The translations under genes were made by a program, and so were the position numbers. Positions 33,868-43,114 of a DNA stretch of 43,242 nt are shown piece after piece; positions within the stretch are counted from its first letter, which is position 1; every line of letters begins with the position of its first letter. The stretch comes from Chloroflexota bacterium (GTDB lineage Bacteria; Chloroflexota; Anaerolineae; Anaerolineales; Anaerolineaceae): contig JAEKNU010000033.1 of NCBI GenBank assembly GCA_016838895.1, forward strand, positions 1-43,242, given 5' to 3'. The notes beneath the pieces are model-generated. The model ran no database searches and was not told the origin of the DNA. It saw only the letters and a program-made list of their open reading frames with translations.

Positions 33868-35339
33868 TATTCTTTATCCAATAATTCTGCTATGATTTGG
33901 TCAACCTGGGAGAAGATTTCGGTCACTGCCAGGGTGCTATTTTCTATATCTGCTTGTTGATACAATTGCCATCCGGCATCGGACAATACACTGCGGGCTT
34001 TGATCCAGCTTGCACCGGTAGGTAAGGCAGTCAATCCATCCATATTATCAACAATTTGTGCCCAATGCGGATTGTGTGTCTTATATCCCTGCAATTCATC
34101 GAGGACAGACGCTGTGATCGGTAGGGTGCTTGTGGCATCAATGATCTCTGCCTGATACGCTGGTGTGTTCATCCAGCGTATGAAAAGCCATGAGGCCATT
34201 TGCTCTTCGGGGGATGCGGCGAATAGGGCAAAGGATTGCCCTTCACTAAAAAGAATTTGATTTTTTTCTGCCTGCGGATAGGGAATGGCCAACCATTGAT
34301 CTGGCGACTCATTGAATTTCATGTTGTATTCGATCTCTGGCAATTCGGATAATTGGGCTGAAATTGCCAGTGCTTGCCGTGTTGCAAAATAATCGTATGG
34401 TGTTGGATTGCGTGCATTCCAACTGCATTCACTATCAAATAAATAGCGTAAAAAGCGAAAAGCACGTACTGATGTTGGATCAAGAAATTGATACTGATCC
34501 TGATACAGATCATCTAATCCATTGTATTCAAAAGCCATCAACCAACTCATGATGACGGCTTCATCGTTGTTGACAATCCAACCGCCGGTGCCGTCATTGG
34601 TTTCGTCTTCATCATCCAGGTTCTTTTTGCTGGCCGAGCAAATTTGGTTTTGAAATTGAGCGGGGGTTTGTGGGGTGGTACCGTAACCGATATCGTATGC
34701 CCAACTCTGATTGTAGAGCATAATGAATGCATCACGAGAAACAGGATATCCAAAGCGACGCTCTGCCATCCTATCCTGCTGCCAGATGACCGCATTGAAA
34801 TCACTGATTTCTTCTTCTGTTAATCCATTTTCCGCTAATGCGATATATTCATCCAGATTAATCAGGTTTTTATACTCACCCTGCCAGTTTGCCAGGGTTG
34901 AGGATGGGGCAATGACCACATTGGGCCAGGTTGAATCATCCAGGCTGGCATGAACCGATTCGATCAGGTTGGATGTCCCTCCCGGCTCATAAAAACTGAC
35001 CGTGATGCCCCAGGGATTGGTATTGTTGAACTCAATGATTCTGGTGGCGGTTTTTATGGCTAAATCACCTTGCCAGGGATGCCAGAAACGAATCTGGGTT
35101 CCTTTGAGCGAGGAGGTCGGAATTGTTAAGTAAAAAGCCTGGGTGGGTGTGATGCTTGGCTCAATCGTAGGCGTATTTGTGGCGGCAGGGGTTGAGGCAA
35201 TTGCCACTACCGCGGTACTGCTGGGCATGGCTGCAGGTGTATAGGTTTGCAAGAGATCACACGCTGAAAAGAGCAAACCGGATAGCAGGAAAAATAAAAT
35301 TGTTATGGCTGGTATGTGAAATTGTTTTCTTTTTGGCAT
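33867..35339 (-). CDS. Orphan sugar-type ABC binding lipoprotein (SBP family 1)
   Basis: A 490-residue lipoprotein: signal with lipobox F-S-A-C (Cys about 27), then a Ser/Thr/Pro linker to about 68, then a type 1 solute-binding domain (GTQIRFWHPWQGDLAIKTATRIIEFNNTNPWGITV, IAPSSTLANWQ, FSEGQSFALFAASPEEQMASWLFIRWM). It would bind a sugar or glycerol-phosphate-like ligand at the cell surface. No permease or ATPase gene is nearby, so it depends on a transporter elsewhere or has another role. It lies 3 bases after the NUDIX gene and overlaps RNase HI by one base, so all three are one transcription unit. Confidence 0.9.
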   Translation of the reverse strand: MPKRKQFHIPAITILFFLLSGLLFSACDLLQTYTPAAMPSSTAVVAIASTPAATNTPTIEPSITPTQAFYLTIPTSSLKGTQIRFWHPWQGDLAIKTATRIIEFNNTNPWGITVSFYEPGGTSNLIESVHASLDDSTWPNVVIAPSSTLANWQGEYKNLINLDEYIALAENGLTEEEISDFNAVIWQQDRMAERRFGYPVSRDAFIMLYNQSWAYDIGYGTTPQTPAQFQNQICSASKKNLDDEDETNDGTGGWIVNNDEAVIMSWLMAFEYNGLDDLYQDQYQFLDPTSVRAFRFLRYLFDSECSWNARNPTPYDYFATRQALAISAQLSELPEIEYNMKFNESPDQWLAIPYPQAEKNQILFSEGQSFALFAASPEEQMASWLFIRWMNTPAYQAEIIDATSTLPITASVLDELQGYKTHNPHWAQIVDNMDGLTALPTGASWIKARSVLSDAGWQLYQQADIENSTLAVTEIFSQVDQIIAELLDKE

Positions 35340-35342
35340 AGG

Positions 35343-35963
35343 CTAGTCAAAATCCGTTGGTCGGGCTGGATTGGCTAAATGAGTAAACATGAGTTCGATT
35401 TGTTGTTGCATAACTCTGGCGACCGATAATGGGGGGAGCTCATCCAACGCATAAAATGCGGCGCCGTCGGTTTCGATACTGCTTGTGGCTTTTCCATCAA
35501 TATAATCACATAAAATAAATAACTTGTAAACGTGGAACAAGTAGGCTGGATGCGGGTGGCTGTTGCGGTCAAAGACACCAGCGATTTTGCGTGCTTTGAC
35601 GTGATAACCAGATTCTTCAAACACTTCACGCTCCACAGCCAGACTGGGTGGTTCATTGATGTCTACCCATCCACCGGGCAGGGTCCACAGCCCATCGGAA
35701 AGTTCATGCACCAGCAATAATTTGCCGTCCTTGAATACCACACCGCGTACGTCTACTTTTGGAGTGGTGTAGCCTTCTTCACCGCTGAAAATGTGCTGCA
35801 GCTTATCCATTGGCAAATCCGATTGAGCGGCAATCATTTGCAGGGCAATTTCACGCATCTGCTCGTAGCGTTCGCGGTCAAATTCGTTCTCTGTATAATG
35901 CAGACCGCTTTGTGCGATGGCCTGTATTTGCTGCGCCCAATGAAACCATTGATTTTCTGGCAT
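35343..35963 (-). CDS. NUDIX hydrolase with NUDIX_N_2 domain
   Basis: A 206-residue hydrolase. The NUDIX box is complete at about residues 97-119: G-G-W-V-D-I-N-E, seven residues, then REVFEESGY, giving the G-x5-E-x7-RE-x2-EE-x-G-x metal-binding pattern. About 1-65 matches the N-terminal helical domain (WAQQIQAIAQSGLHYTENEFDRERYEQMREIA) found in a subgroup often annotated as ADP-ribose pyrophosphatase. Such enzymes cleave nucleoside diphosphate derivatives, which detoxifies or recycles them. It is the first gene of the operon with a binding lipoprotein and RNase HI, divergent from the valS leader. Substrate not assigned. Confidence 0.92.
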   Translation of the reverse strand: MPENQWFHWAQQIQAIAQSGLHYTENEFDRERYEQMREIALQMIAAQSDLPMDKLQHIFSGEEGYTTPKVDVRGVVFKDGKLLLVHELSDGLWTLPGGWVDINEPPSLAVEREVFEESGYHVKARKIAGVFDRNSHPHPAYLFHVYKLFILCDYIDGKATSSIETDGAAFYALDELPPLSVARVMQQQIELMFTHLANPARPTDFD

Positions 35964-36094
35964 GCATCCTCAGTGTATTTCAGATTGTTTTATTGTAACA
36001 GTTTTTGATTCGGCTTGTTTTGGAAAGCACTGGAAAAATATTAGAAATGAAATTTGTTTTTGGAGATATTCCTGGCATACAGAAATTTACAGCA

Positions 36095-36123
36095 TTGACA
36101 CCCGCCCGTTCATTTTGTATAAT
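36095..36123 (+). promoter_or_regulatory. Consensus sigma-70 promoter of valS
   Basis: TTGACA (36095-36100) and TATAAT (36118-36123) are perfect and 17 bases apart. Transcription would start near 36130, giving a leader of about 310 bases. Confidence 0.92.
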
Positions 36124-36129
36124 CACTGA

Positions 36130-36398
36130 AACAACTGAGTATAGAAAATCTCCAGGAGTAGTAGGCTGTATGGAGTCAGTCAGAGAGGGAACGCATGCTG
36201 AGATGTTCCTCTGAAAACCGCCGCCGAAGTCGTTTGGAGTGATTTGCTGAAGAAAGCGCAAGTGAGTAGAACAGCACGGGTACGTCCGTTATCGCGTAAT
36301 CCGGATGATGGTCCGGTGTGAGTGTGCCGCACTTCGCGGCAAATTGAGGTGGTACCGCGGAAGGTAAGTCTTTCGTCCTCTGGGATGAGAGATTTTTT
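36130..36398 (+). promoter_or_regulatory. T-box leader, valine-specific
   Basis: The valS leader has a complete tRNA-sensing T-box. Stem I base is CTCCA (36150-36154) with TGGAG (36235-36239); the next helix uses GGC (36164-36166) with GCC (36223-36225). Between them the loop has AGTA on the left and GAAGTCGTT on the right; its GTC (36229-36231) is a valine codon in the specifier position. The T-box sequence AGGTGGTACCGCG (36347-36359) holds TGGT, which pairs with ACCA of uncharged tRNA. GAGG (36346-36349) can pair with CCTC in the antiterminator, in competition with the terminator. Uncharged tRNA-Val would allow read-through to valS. Confidence 0.93.
36369..36398 (+). terminator. T-box-controlled terminator
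   Basis: TCTTTCGTCC and GGGATGAGAGA form a stem with G-U pairs over a short loop, followed by seven T. Its 5' arm overlaps the CCTC used by the antiterminator. Confidence 0.85.
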
Positions 36399-36440
36399 TA
36401 TTTAATCAACAGCTCAATGAAATTGAGTTTGGAGGAATGC

Positions 36441-39137
36441 ATGGCAAGACCAGAATTACCAAAAGCGTATGATTTTACACAAACTGAAACCCGCCTGTAT
36501 GATTGGTGGGAGAAAAATGGCTTTTTCAAGCCGGAAAATGACCCGCAAAAAGAAGGCTTTGACCCGAAGAAAGAAGCTTTTGTGGTCTCGATTCCACCTG
36601 CCAACGTGACCGGCAGTTTGCATTTGGGGCATGCCATGTTTGTCTCCATGGAAGATCTGATGATTCGCTATCATCGCATGAAGGGATATTCCGCTTTATG
36701 GGTACCAGGAACGGATCACGCCGGGATTGCCACTCAATTACAGGTAGAAAAGATGCTCATCGCTCAGGGAACCAGCCGTGAGGAAATTGGCCGCGAGAAA
36801 TTTGAAGCAACCACCTGGGAATGGAAACATAAATACGGCGGCATGATTTCACAGCAAATTAAAAGACTGGGTGCTTCCTGCGATTGGGATCGTGAGCATT
36901 TTACGCTGGATGAGCAATTATCCAAAGCAGTGCGTGAAGCCTTCGTACGCCTGTATGAAAAAGGCCTGATTTACCGCGGTCCGCGCCTGATTAACTGGTC
37001 ACCTGGCTTGAAAACAGCCGTTTCCGATCTGGAAGTGGAGTACAGTCAGGAACCGGGCACCTTATATTATTTTAAATACATGCTGGCGGATGGCAGTGGG
37101 GAATATCTGGCTGTGGCTACCACGCGTCCGGAAACCATTTTAGGGGATACGGCTGTGGCAGTGCACCCTGAAGATGAACGATACAAAAAGTATATCGGAC
37201 GCAAAGTGCTGGTGCCGATCATGGGACGAGAAATTCCAGTGATTGCGGATGAATATGTAGACCGTGAATTTGGAACGGGCGCTTTGAAAATCACGCCAGG
37301 GCATGACCCGCATGACTATGAGATCGGCCAGAAACATGATTTGCCGTTGATCAGCGTCATGGATCGATCTGCCTGCATTAATGAGAACGGTGGTCAGTAC
37401 ACGGGCTTAGACCGTTTTGATTGTCGTAAGAAGTTATGGGCAGATATGAAAGAAGCCGGTTTGGTGGTTAAGGAAGAACCCTATCAGTTGAATGTACCGC
37501 GATCGCAGCGCGGCGGTGAAATCATTGAACCGATGGTTTCCACGCAGTGGTTTGTGAAAATCAAGCCATTGGCAGAACCTGCATTAGCGGCGGTTAAAGA
37601 AGGCCGCATCCGCATTGTGCCGGAACATTTTGCCAAGGTCTATTACAACTGGATGGAAAATATTCAGGATTGGTGCATCAGCCGCCAGTTATGGTGGGGG
37701 CACCGCATTCCGGTGTGGTATTGTGAGGATTGCGGTGAGCAGATTGTATTACGTGAAGACCCCACCAGCTGTCCGAAATGCGGTTGCCAGAAACTGGAGC
37801 AGGACGCGGATGTACTGGATACCTGGTTCTCATCCGGATTATGGCCATTTTCCACACTGGGCTGGCCGGATAAAACACCTGATCTGGATTATTTCTACCC
37901 GACCAGTATTATGGAAACCGGTTACGATATTCTTTTCTTCTGGGTGGCGCGCATGATTATGTTCGGGATCGAATTCACAGGCAAAGAGCCTTTCCATACG
38001 GTTTACCTGCATGGGCTGATTCGTGACGAACATGGCAAAAAGATGAGCAAATCCAAGGGCAACGTGATTGATCCCCTGATTGTGATGGATGAGTTAGGTA
38101 CAGATGCCTTGCGCTTCACATTGTTAGTGGGTTCCACACCCGGTAATGACATGAATCTGAGTACCAAGAAAGTGGAATCGACACGTAATTTTGCCAATAA
38201 GATCTGGAATGCCGGGCGTTATGTAATCGGTGCATTGGAAAAGGCACCAAAAGCACCGCAAGGGGAGCCGCAATGGACGCTGGCAGATTCTTACATATGG
38301 GCACGCAGACAGCAATTGGTACGTGATGTGGAACGTCTGTTTGCTAACTTCCAGTATGGTGAAGCCGGCCGCCAAATTTATGATTTCTTCTGGTCCGAAT
38401 TTGCCGATTGGTATGTGGAAATATCCAAGCAGCAATTGAATAAAGGTGGCGATACAGCCTTTTATACTGCACGGACACTGGTGCAGGTGTTGGATACCTG
38501 TTTACGATTATTGCATCCGTTTATCCCCTTCATCACTGAAGAGCTCTGGGGCCATTTACGAGACGCGACTGAAGATCATTCCGAATTATTGGCACCTGTA
38601 CAAGGTTGGGGTAAATCCCTGATGCTGGCCTCCTGGCCTGAAGAAAGTCCTGTGGCGGATTGGGAAGCAGGTAAGATTGAGGACTTCCAACTTATAATGG
38701 AAATGGTTCGCAGCATCCGCAATGCACGGGCTGAAAAGAAAATTCCACCTGGTAAGAAAATTCCAGCGATTATCGTGGCAGGGAATCGTTATGAGGTGGT
38801 TGACGAGCAGCGCGAATCGATTGCTGCATTGAGTCATTTGGAGCTGACCTTGCTGGAGATTCGCAAAGAAGCTGGTGAAATTCCGGGTGAGGCGGTATCA
38901 ATGGTAGTTTCAGCTGTGGAAATCTATTTGCCATTGGAAGGCATGGTGGACCAGGTTGCCGAAAATGAGCGTATGCAGACTGAATTGGCTGAAACGGTAT
39001 CGCAGATCAAGCGCCTGGAAGGTTTATTATCCAGTCCATTTGCGCAGAAAGCTCCTGCGGCGGTGGTTGATAAGGAACGTCAACGCCTGGAGACGTTTAA
39101 AGAAACTGCGGAAAAATTAAAATCGCAATTAGGGTAA
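36441..39137 (+). CDS. valS: Valyl-tRNA synthetase
   Basis: An 898-residue class I synthetase that loads valine onto tRNA-Val. The start at 36441 is supported by GGAGG seven bases ahead and by the usual beginning ELPKAYDF; an in-frame ATG at 36417 lacks a site. The HIGH motif is HLGH (residues 61-64) in PPANVTGSLHLGHAM. The editing domain follows (ATTRPETILGDTAVAVHP, about 225-245), with a zinc-ribbon-like set of four cysteines at CEDCG..CPKCGC (about 428-451). KMSKS is at about 534-538 (GKKMSKSKGNVIDP). The anticodon domain and a C-terminal coiled coil (about 830-898) complete it. It is controlled by the T-box leader and ends at a strong terminator. Confidence 0.98.
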   Translation: MARPELPKAYDFTQTETRLYDWWEKNGFFKPENDPQKEGFDPKKEAFVVSIPPANVTGSLHLGHAMFVSMEDLMIRYHRMKGYSALWVPGTDHAGIATQLQVEKMLIAQGTSREEIGREKFEATTWEWKHKYGGMISQQIKRLGASCDWDREHFTLDEQLSKAVREAFVRLYEKGLIYRGPRLINWSPGLKTAVSDLEVEYSQEPGTLYYFKYMLADGSGEYLAVATTRPETILGDTAVAVHPEDERYKKYIGRKVLVPIMGREIPVIADEYVDREFGTGALKITPGHDPHDYEIGQKHDLPLISVMDRSACINENGGQYTGLDRFDCRKKLWADMKEAGLVVKEEPYQLNVPRSQRGGEIIEPMVSTQWFVKIKPLAEPALAAVKEGRIRIVPEHFAKVYYNWMENIQDWCISRQLWWGHRIPVWYCEDCGEQIVLREDPTSCPKCGCQKLEQDADVLDTWFSSGLWPFSTLGWPDKTPDLDYFYPTSIMETGYDILFFWVARMIMFGIEFTGKEPFHTVYLHGLIRDEHGKKMSKSKGNVIDPLIVMDELGTDALRFTLLVGSTPGNDMNLSTKKVESTRNFANKIWNAGRYVIGALEKAPKAPQGEPQWTLADSYIWARRQQLVRDVERLFANFQYGEAGRQIYDFFWSEFADWYVEISKQQLNKGGDTAFYTARTLVQVLDTCLRLLHPFIPFITEELWGHLRDATEDHSELLAPVQGWGKSLMLASWPEESPVADWEAGKIEDFQLIMEMVRSIRNARAEKKIPPGKKIPAIIVAGNRYEVVDEQRESIAALSHLELTLLEIRKEAGEIPGEAVSMVVSAVEIYLPLEGMVDQVAENERMQTELAETVSQIKRLEGLLSSPFAQKAPAAVVDKERQRLETFKETAEKLKSQLG

Positions 39138-39156
39138 ATAACTAGATAAATAAGAT

Positions 39157-39189
39157 ACACCCCATTGAGCCATAGGCTCAATGGGGTGT
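39157..39189. terminator. Strong terminator after valS
   Basis: A perfect 15-bp stem (ACACCCCATTGAGCC with its complement) has the loop ATA and is followed by GATGTTTTAAT. It lies between convergent genes and may act on both strands. Confidence 0.85.
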
Positions 39190-39222
39190 GATGTTTTAAT
39201 ACTGACAGAGCGTTTATTAATA

Positions 39223-40419
39223 TTAACCTTTATCAATAATCTCACAGATATACTGTATCCACTCATCCAATTGTGTTAATTCAATTACCTGCTCCAAATA
39301 TAATAGATCAAGATGTTCTTCAGGTTTGTCCAGTTCCTTGAAATAGTGCATATTAAGCAGCCCATTTGCGATATGAACGGCAGTAAGTGCGTTCTTTGTT
39401 GTATTTAATTGTTTGGATGGAATGTGATGATACATGACTGCTTCTACAATTGCATCGGGAATTCCCCAAATACCCAACAAGTACGCACCCATTTCTGCAT
39501 GTGAAGTGCTCAGGTATTCATATTCTATTTTCAAAGGTAATCGAGCACTGTAAAAACGAAGCACTTTGGAAAATTCAGGCAGCTTTATTTGCAACAATTT
39601 ACCAATGTCATGTAGAATACCTGCGACCTGTGCATTCTCCTGCTCTTCAACAGATAAACCAAAATCAAGGGCAATTTTCCTGGCAATATTACTAACCATC
39701 ATACTGTGATTCCAGAGATTTTTTATGGTTTGAGGAATGCTTTTCTTTTTCCCGTACTCCGAAAATACATGTGCACTCAGTAAAAGCGCTTTTGTTGTAT
39801 TAATGCCCAGCAGAGTAACGGCTCTTTGGGGATTATTTATTTCATCAGCAAGTCCAAAGAAGGCAGAATTTACCAATTGCAGCATTTTTGCAGTCATAGC
39901 AGTATCTTTGGCAACAATCTCGCCGACTTTTCGTAAATTTGGTTCCTCAGTTAAAAGTTCTTCTACTAATTGATAATATAATTCAGGTGGACTAGGTAAT
40001 GATTTTATACTGGTAATTACCTTGACCAATTTTGGGTCGCTGAGTGAATCTCGTAGACGGCAGGCTTGTTCAACTATTCTAAATATGAACTCCATCTCGC
40101 TTGGTTTTGGGAACATTTGATGAACCAGAGAAGCAGATTTTACTGCCTGAATATCATTGGTGTTTCCAGATAGAACGAAGCGCAAAACACCAGGGTGAGT
40201 CTCGGCTACAGTCTCCAATAATGCCAAGCCATCCATAACTGGCATGAGCATATCTGTGATGACCGCATCGAATTGACTGTTTTGAAGCATTGCAATTGCT
40301 TGTTTTCCTGATTTTGCATATTCAGTATCCCAAAATGCCGAGTATTCATCAATAACGCGCGACAAGCCTTTAAGGATTAATTCATCATCGTCAACAAATA
40401 ATATCTTATGCGTTTTCAT
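39223..40419 (-). CDS. Response regulator with HDOD output domain
   Basis: A 398-residue protein from the ATG at 40419 (AGGGG six bases ahead; a GTG two codons upstream is less likely). The receiver domain (1-125) has DDD at 10-12, phospho-acceptor Asp56 in AVITDMLMP, the switch Ser in FVLSGN, and the Lys of MFPKPS. The HDOD domain (about 138-335) shows LPSPPELYYQL, NSAFFGLADEINNPQRAVTLLG and the HD-like GILHDIGKLL. HDOD proteins resemble HD-type phosphodiesterases and often act in signalling through partner proteins, with no nucleotide hydrolysis shown for most. It overlaps the preceding sensor kinase gene by 14 bases, so it is very likely its partner. Confidence 0.93.
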   Translation of the reverse strand: MKTHKILFVDDDELILKGLSRVIDEYSAFWDTEYAKSGKQAIAMLQNSQFDAVITDMLMPVMDGLALLETVAETHPGVLRFVLSGNTNDIQAVKSASLVHQMFPKPSEMEFIFRIVEQACRLRDSLSDPKLVKVITSIKSLPSPPELYYQLVEELLTEEPNLRKVGEIVAKDTAMTAKMLQLVNSAFFGLADEINNPQRAVTLLGINTTKALLLSAHVFSEYGKKKSIPQTIKNLWNHSMMVSNIARKIALDFGLSVEEQENAQVAGILHDIGKLLQIKLPEFSKVLRFYSARLPLKIEYEYLSTSHAEMGAYLLGIWGIPDAIVEAVMYHHIPSKQLNTTKNALTAVHIANGLLNMHYFKELDKPEEHLDLLYLEQVIELTQLDEWIQYICEIIDKG

Positions 40420-43114
40420 TTTCACCCCTATCAGGATCTATAGGTAATTCAATCAGAAAAGTTGTTCCTTTTCCTTCTTCCGACTCCACGGAAATACGCC
40501 CTGAATGTTTGTTGACAATAATATTATGGCTCAGATATAACCCTTGGCCAGTACCTTCACCAATTCCTTTTGTTGTAAAGAAAGGATCAAATATCCTGCC
40601 TATGAGGGCATCCGGAATTCCAGCACCTGTATCTGTAAGTATGATTTGTACCCAATTTTCATGTATACGGGTTTGAATGGTAATTTTCCCTTTTAGTTCC
40701 GGATTTTGGTCAACAACCTCTTTTATAGCATGTCCTGAGTTAATCAACATATTTAAAAGCACTTGATTAATCTCATCAATCTGACAATTTACTAATGGCA
40801 ATTCCGGGTCCAGATCCATATCCAGTTCTGCTACATATTTCCATTCGTTTCGCGAAATTGTAACAGTGGTTTCGATCGCATGATTAATATCTGAAAACCT
40901 TTTTTCCTTCAATGAGGGATGAGAAAATTCACGCATAGCTAATACAATTTTTCGAACTCTCTCGACGCCAGACAAAGATTCATCTATGGCAACAGGGCTT
41001 TCTTTAATATACATCTGTAATTTCTTCGGATCAGTGCTATCCAGCAGGGATGCCAGTTCTGATTGAGAATACAACACATCCGTATGAGATTGTAACCATT
41101 GCTGATAAGTATCAATAGCAGTGATCATTTTTGCAAATGAACGGTTCAGGTAGCGTAAATTGTCTCCAACATATTGAATTGGTGTGTTAATTTCATGGGC
41201 AATTCCGGAAGCCATTTGACCAATGGATTCCATTTTTAGTGATAACGCAGTTTGGGTTTCAAGTTTTTGCGTTTGTGTAACATCCTGGAATACCAGAACA
41301 TGGCCTTTGATTGATTTTTCAGAAGTAAATATGGTTGAAATACTACCTTTAACGATGATTTTATCACCTGATTTAGTAATCAATATTGGCGATTTTCCTG
41401 AGGCAGCCTTTTTCTGCAACTTTTCCAATTGATACAAGTACTCAATCACATTTTCAATTTTTTCTTCAGATTCAGGATTAAGAATTTTAAAAGCTGTAGC
41501 AATTGGAAAATCGAGGACTTCATTTTTAGCATAACCAACGATTGATTCAGCTGCTTTATTGAAAAAAGTTACCAAACCCTCATGGTCTGTGGCGATGACA
41601 GCTTCATTAATACTCATCAATGTTGTATTAAGTATCTCTTTTTCAGTATTTAATAATTCCTGCATAATCTTGCGTTGTTCAATTTCATGCAACATCTTGT
41701 CTCTGCTATCCCGCAATTTATTTTCCATTGTTTTACGTTCTGTAATGTCGTGGGAGATACCAAAAGTACCGATAATTTGTCCATCTTCATTGTAAAAGGG
41801 CATTTTTGTAGACGAAACCCAGTTTTTGTGCCCGTCAGGCCAGACTTCTTCTTCTTCTATATCAATAATGGGGTTACCGGTTTGAATAATATTCTGTTCA
41901 TCTGTAAATGCATTCAATGCATGCTCTTTGGAAAAGAAGTCAAAATCTGTTTTACCTTCAGCTTGGGCAACATCAACTAAGCCAAAGCGATTTGCCTGGG
42001 ATTGACTAATACGAATGAAACGACTTTTATGATCTTTGAAATAGATCATGTCTGCTGATGAATCGATCAGGGTTTGTAATAATGAACGTTCTTTTTCAAG
42101 TGCCTTTATACTTTGTCGTAGGCTTTCTACCATATTAATAAAAGCGTTTCCAAGATTGTCATTTTTAGATTTTGCTGCTATCTTGATGGATAAATCACCG
42201 TTCGAGATACTTTCCGCTGCAGACGTCATACTTTGATGATATTCAATAATCTTGTTAAAGGCATCTCCAAGACGCCCTAGTTCATCTAGGCGTTCGATTT
42301 GGAATGGTTCTGGTGTAATGCCAATCGCGATTTTATCAGCCATTTGACTGAGATCATTAATCAACGTCATCGGGCGGGTCACAAAGAATGCCGCAATAAA
42401 AATTGCTAGAATCATAAATGCTGCCGCAATGTACATTCTCCAGGTAATTGCAGATAATTGTTTATTTACTTGCAATAATGACAGCCCAACGCGGAATGCT
42501 CCCCAATGTTTGCCATTTACTATGATTGGTGAGGAAATATCCCAAATAACTTCCCCCGTATCACGATAATAGATCTGATGCAGATGAGGTTCCAGGTTTT
42601 GTGCGGCAGCCAAGCCCGTCTCATCATCAAAAATTCGTTTGGTTCTATTGTTGATCAAATCAATATCTACATCACCGGTTAACGGCATGGCATAGATAGT
42701 GTTATGTGTTGGTAAATATCCATTAATATCTACCATAATCGCAAAAGAAATATCAGAATCCTGTAAAAATCCATCCTGAATCTTTACAGCATGTTCGTCT
42801 GTATAGAAATCATATGAGGTATGATATTTTTGGGGATCCGTATCAGGAATTGGAATATAATTTGTGTCAAAAACCTGCGCTTCGGTCAGTGTACCCGTAC
42901 TGATGGCTTCCTCAAGGATATGCTGGGATATGGCTGCACCGGTGGATGCAATCATTTTTCCTTTGGCCAGTAATGCTTCTTCTGTATTGTGTCGCTGAAC
43001 CTGTACATCAACAACGATAAAAATGGCCAGTAAAAATGACATTATCAAAAGAATTAATAAGGCTGATCTGCGGCGAATACTGCTGCGAACCCATTGTAAA
43101 AATTTTGACAACAT
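40406..43114 (-). CDS. PAS-domain sensor histidine kinase
   Basis: A 902-residue membrane kinase. Helix 1 is about residues 18-36 and helix 2 about 227-247; between them is an outside sensing domain of about 190 residues of the single-cache type (VDINGYLPTHNTIY, YRDTGEVIWDISSPI, HWGAFRVGLSL). Two HAMP-like units follow (to about 335). PAS 1 is about 340-460 (IYFKDHKSRFIRIS, GTFGISHDITERK) and PAS 2 about 490-620. The kinase core has His640 in GIAHEINTPIQYVGDN, the N box (QVLLNMLINSGHAI), G1 (DTGAGIP), and G2 (GTGQGLYLS). It probably phosphorylates the overlapping HDOD regulator. GGAGG lies 10 bases before the ATG. Confidence 0.94.
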   Translation of the reverse strand: MLSKFLQWVRSSIRRRSALLILLIMSFLLAIFIVVDVQVQRHNTEEALLAKGKMIASTGAAISQHILEEAISTGTLTEAQVFDTNYIPIPDTDPQKYHTSYDFYTDEHAVKIQDGFLQDSDISFAIMVDINGYLPTHNTIYAMPLTGDVDIDLINNRTKRIFDDETGLAAAQNLEPHLHQIYYRDTGEVIWDISSPIIVNGKHWGAFRVGLSLLQVNKQLSAITWRMYIAAAFMILAIFIAAFFVTRPMTLINDLSQMADKIAIGITPEPFQIERLDELGRLGDAFNKIIEYHQSMTSAAESISNGDLSIKIAAKSKNDNLGNAFINMVESLRQSIKALEKERSLLQTLIDSSADMIYFKDHKSRFIRISQSQANRFGLVDVAQAEGKTDFDFFSKEHALNAFTDEQNIIQTGNPIIDIEEEEVWPDGHKNWVSSTKMPFYNEDGQIIGTFGISHDITERKTMENKLRDSRDKMLHEIEQRKIMQELLNTEKEILNTTLMSINEAVIATDHEGLVTFFNKAAESIVGYAKNEVLDFPIATAFKILNPESEEKIENVIEYLYQLEKLQKKAASGKSPILITKSGDKIIVKGSISTIFTSEKSIKGHVLVFQDVTQTQKLETQTALSLKMESIGQMASGIAHEINTPIQYVGDNLRYLNRSFAKMITAIDTYQQWLQSHTDVLYSQSELASLLDSTDPKKLQMYIKESPVAIDESLSGVERVRKIVLAMREFSHPSLKEKRFSDINHAIETTVTISRNEWKYVAELDMDLDPELPLVNCQIDEINQVLLNMLINSGHAIKEVVDQNPELKGKITIQTRIHENWVQIILTDTGAGIPDALIGRIFDPFFTTKGIGEGTGQGLYLSHNIIVNKHSGRISVESEEGKGTTFLIELPIDPDRGENENA

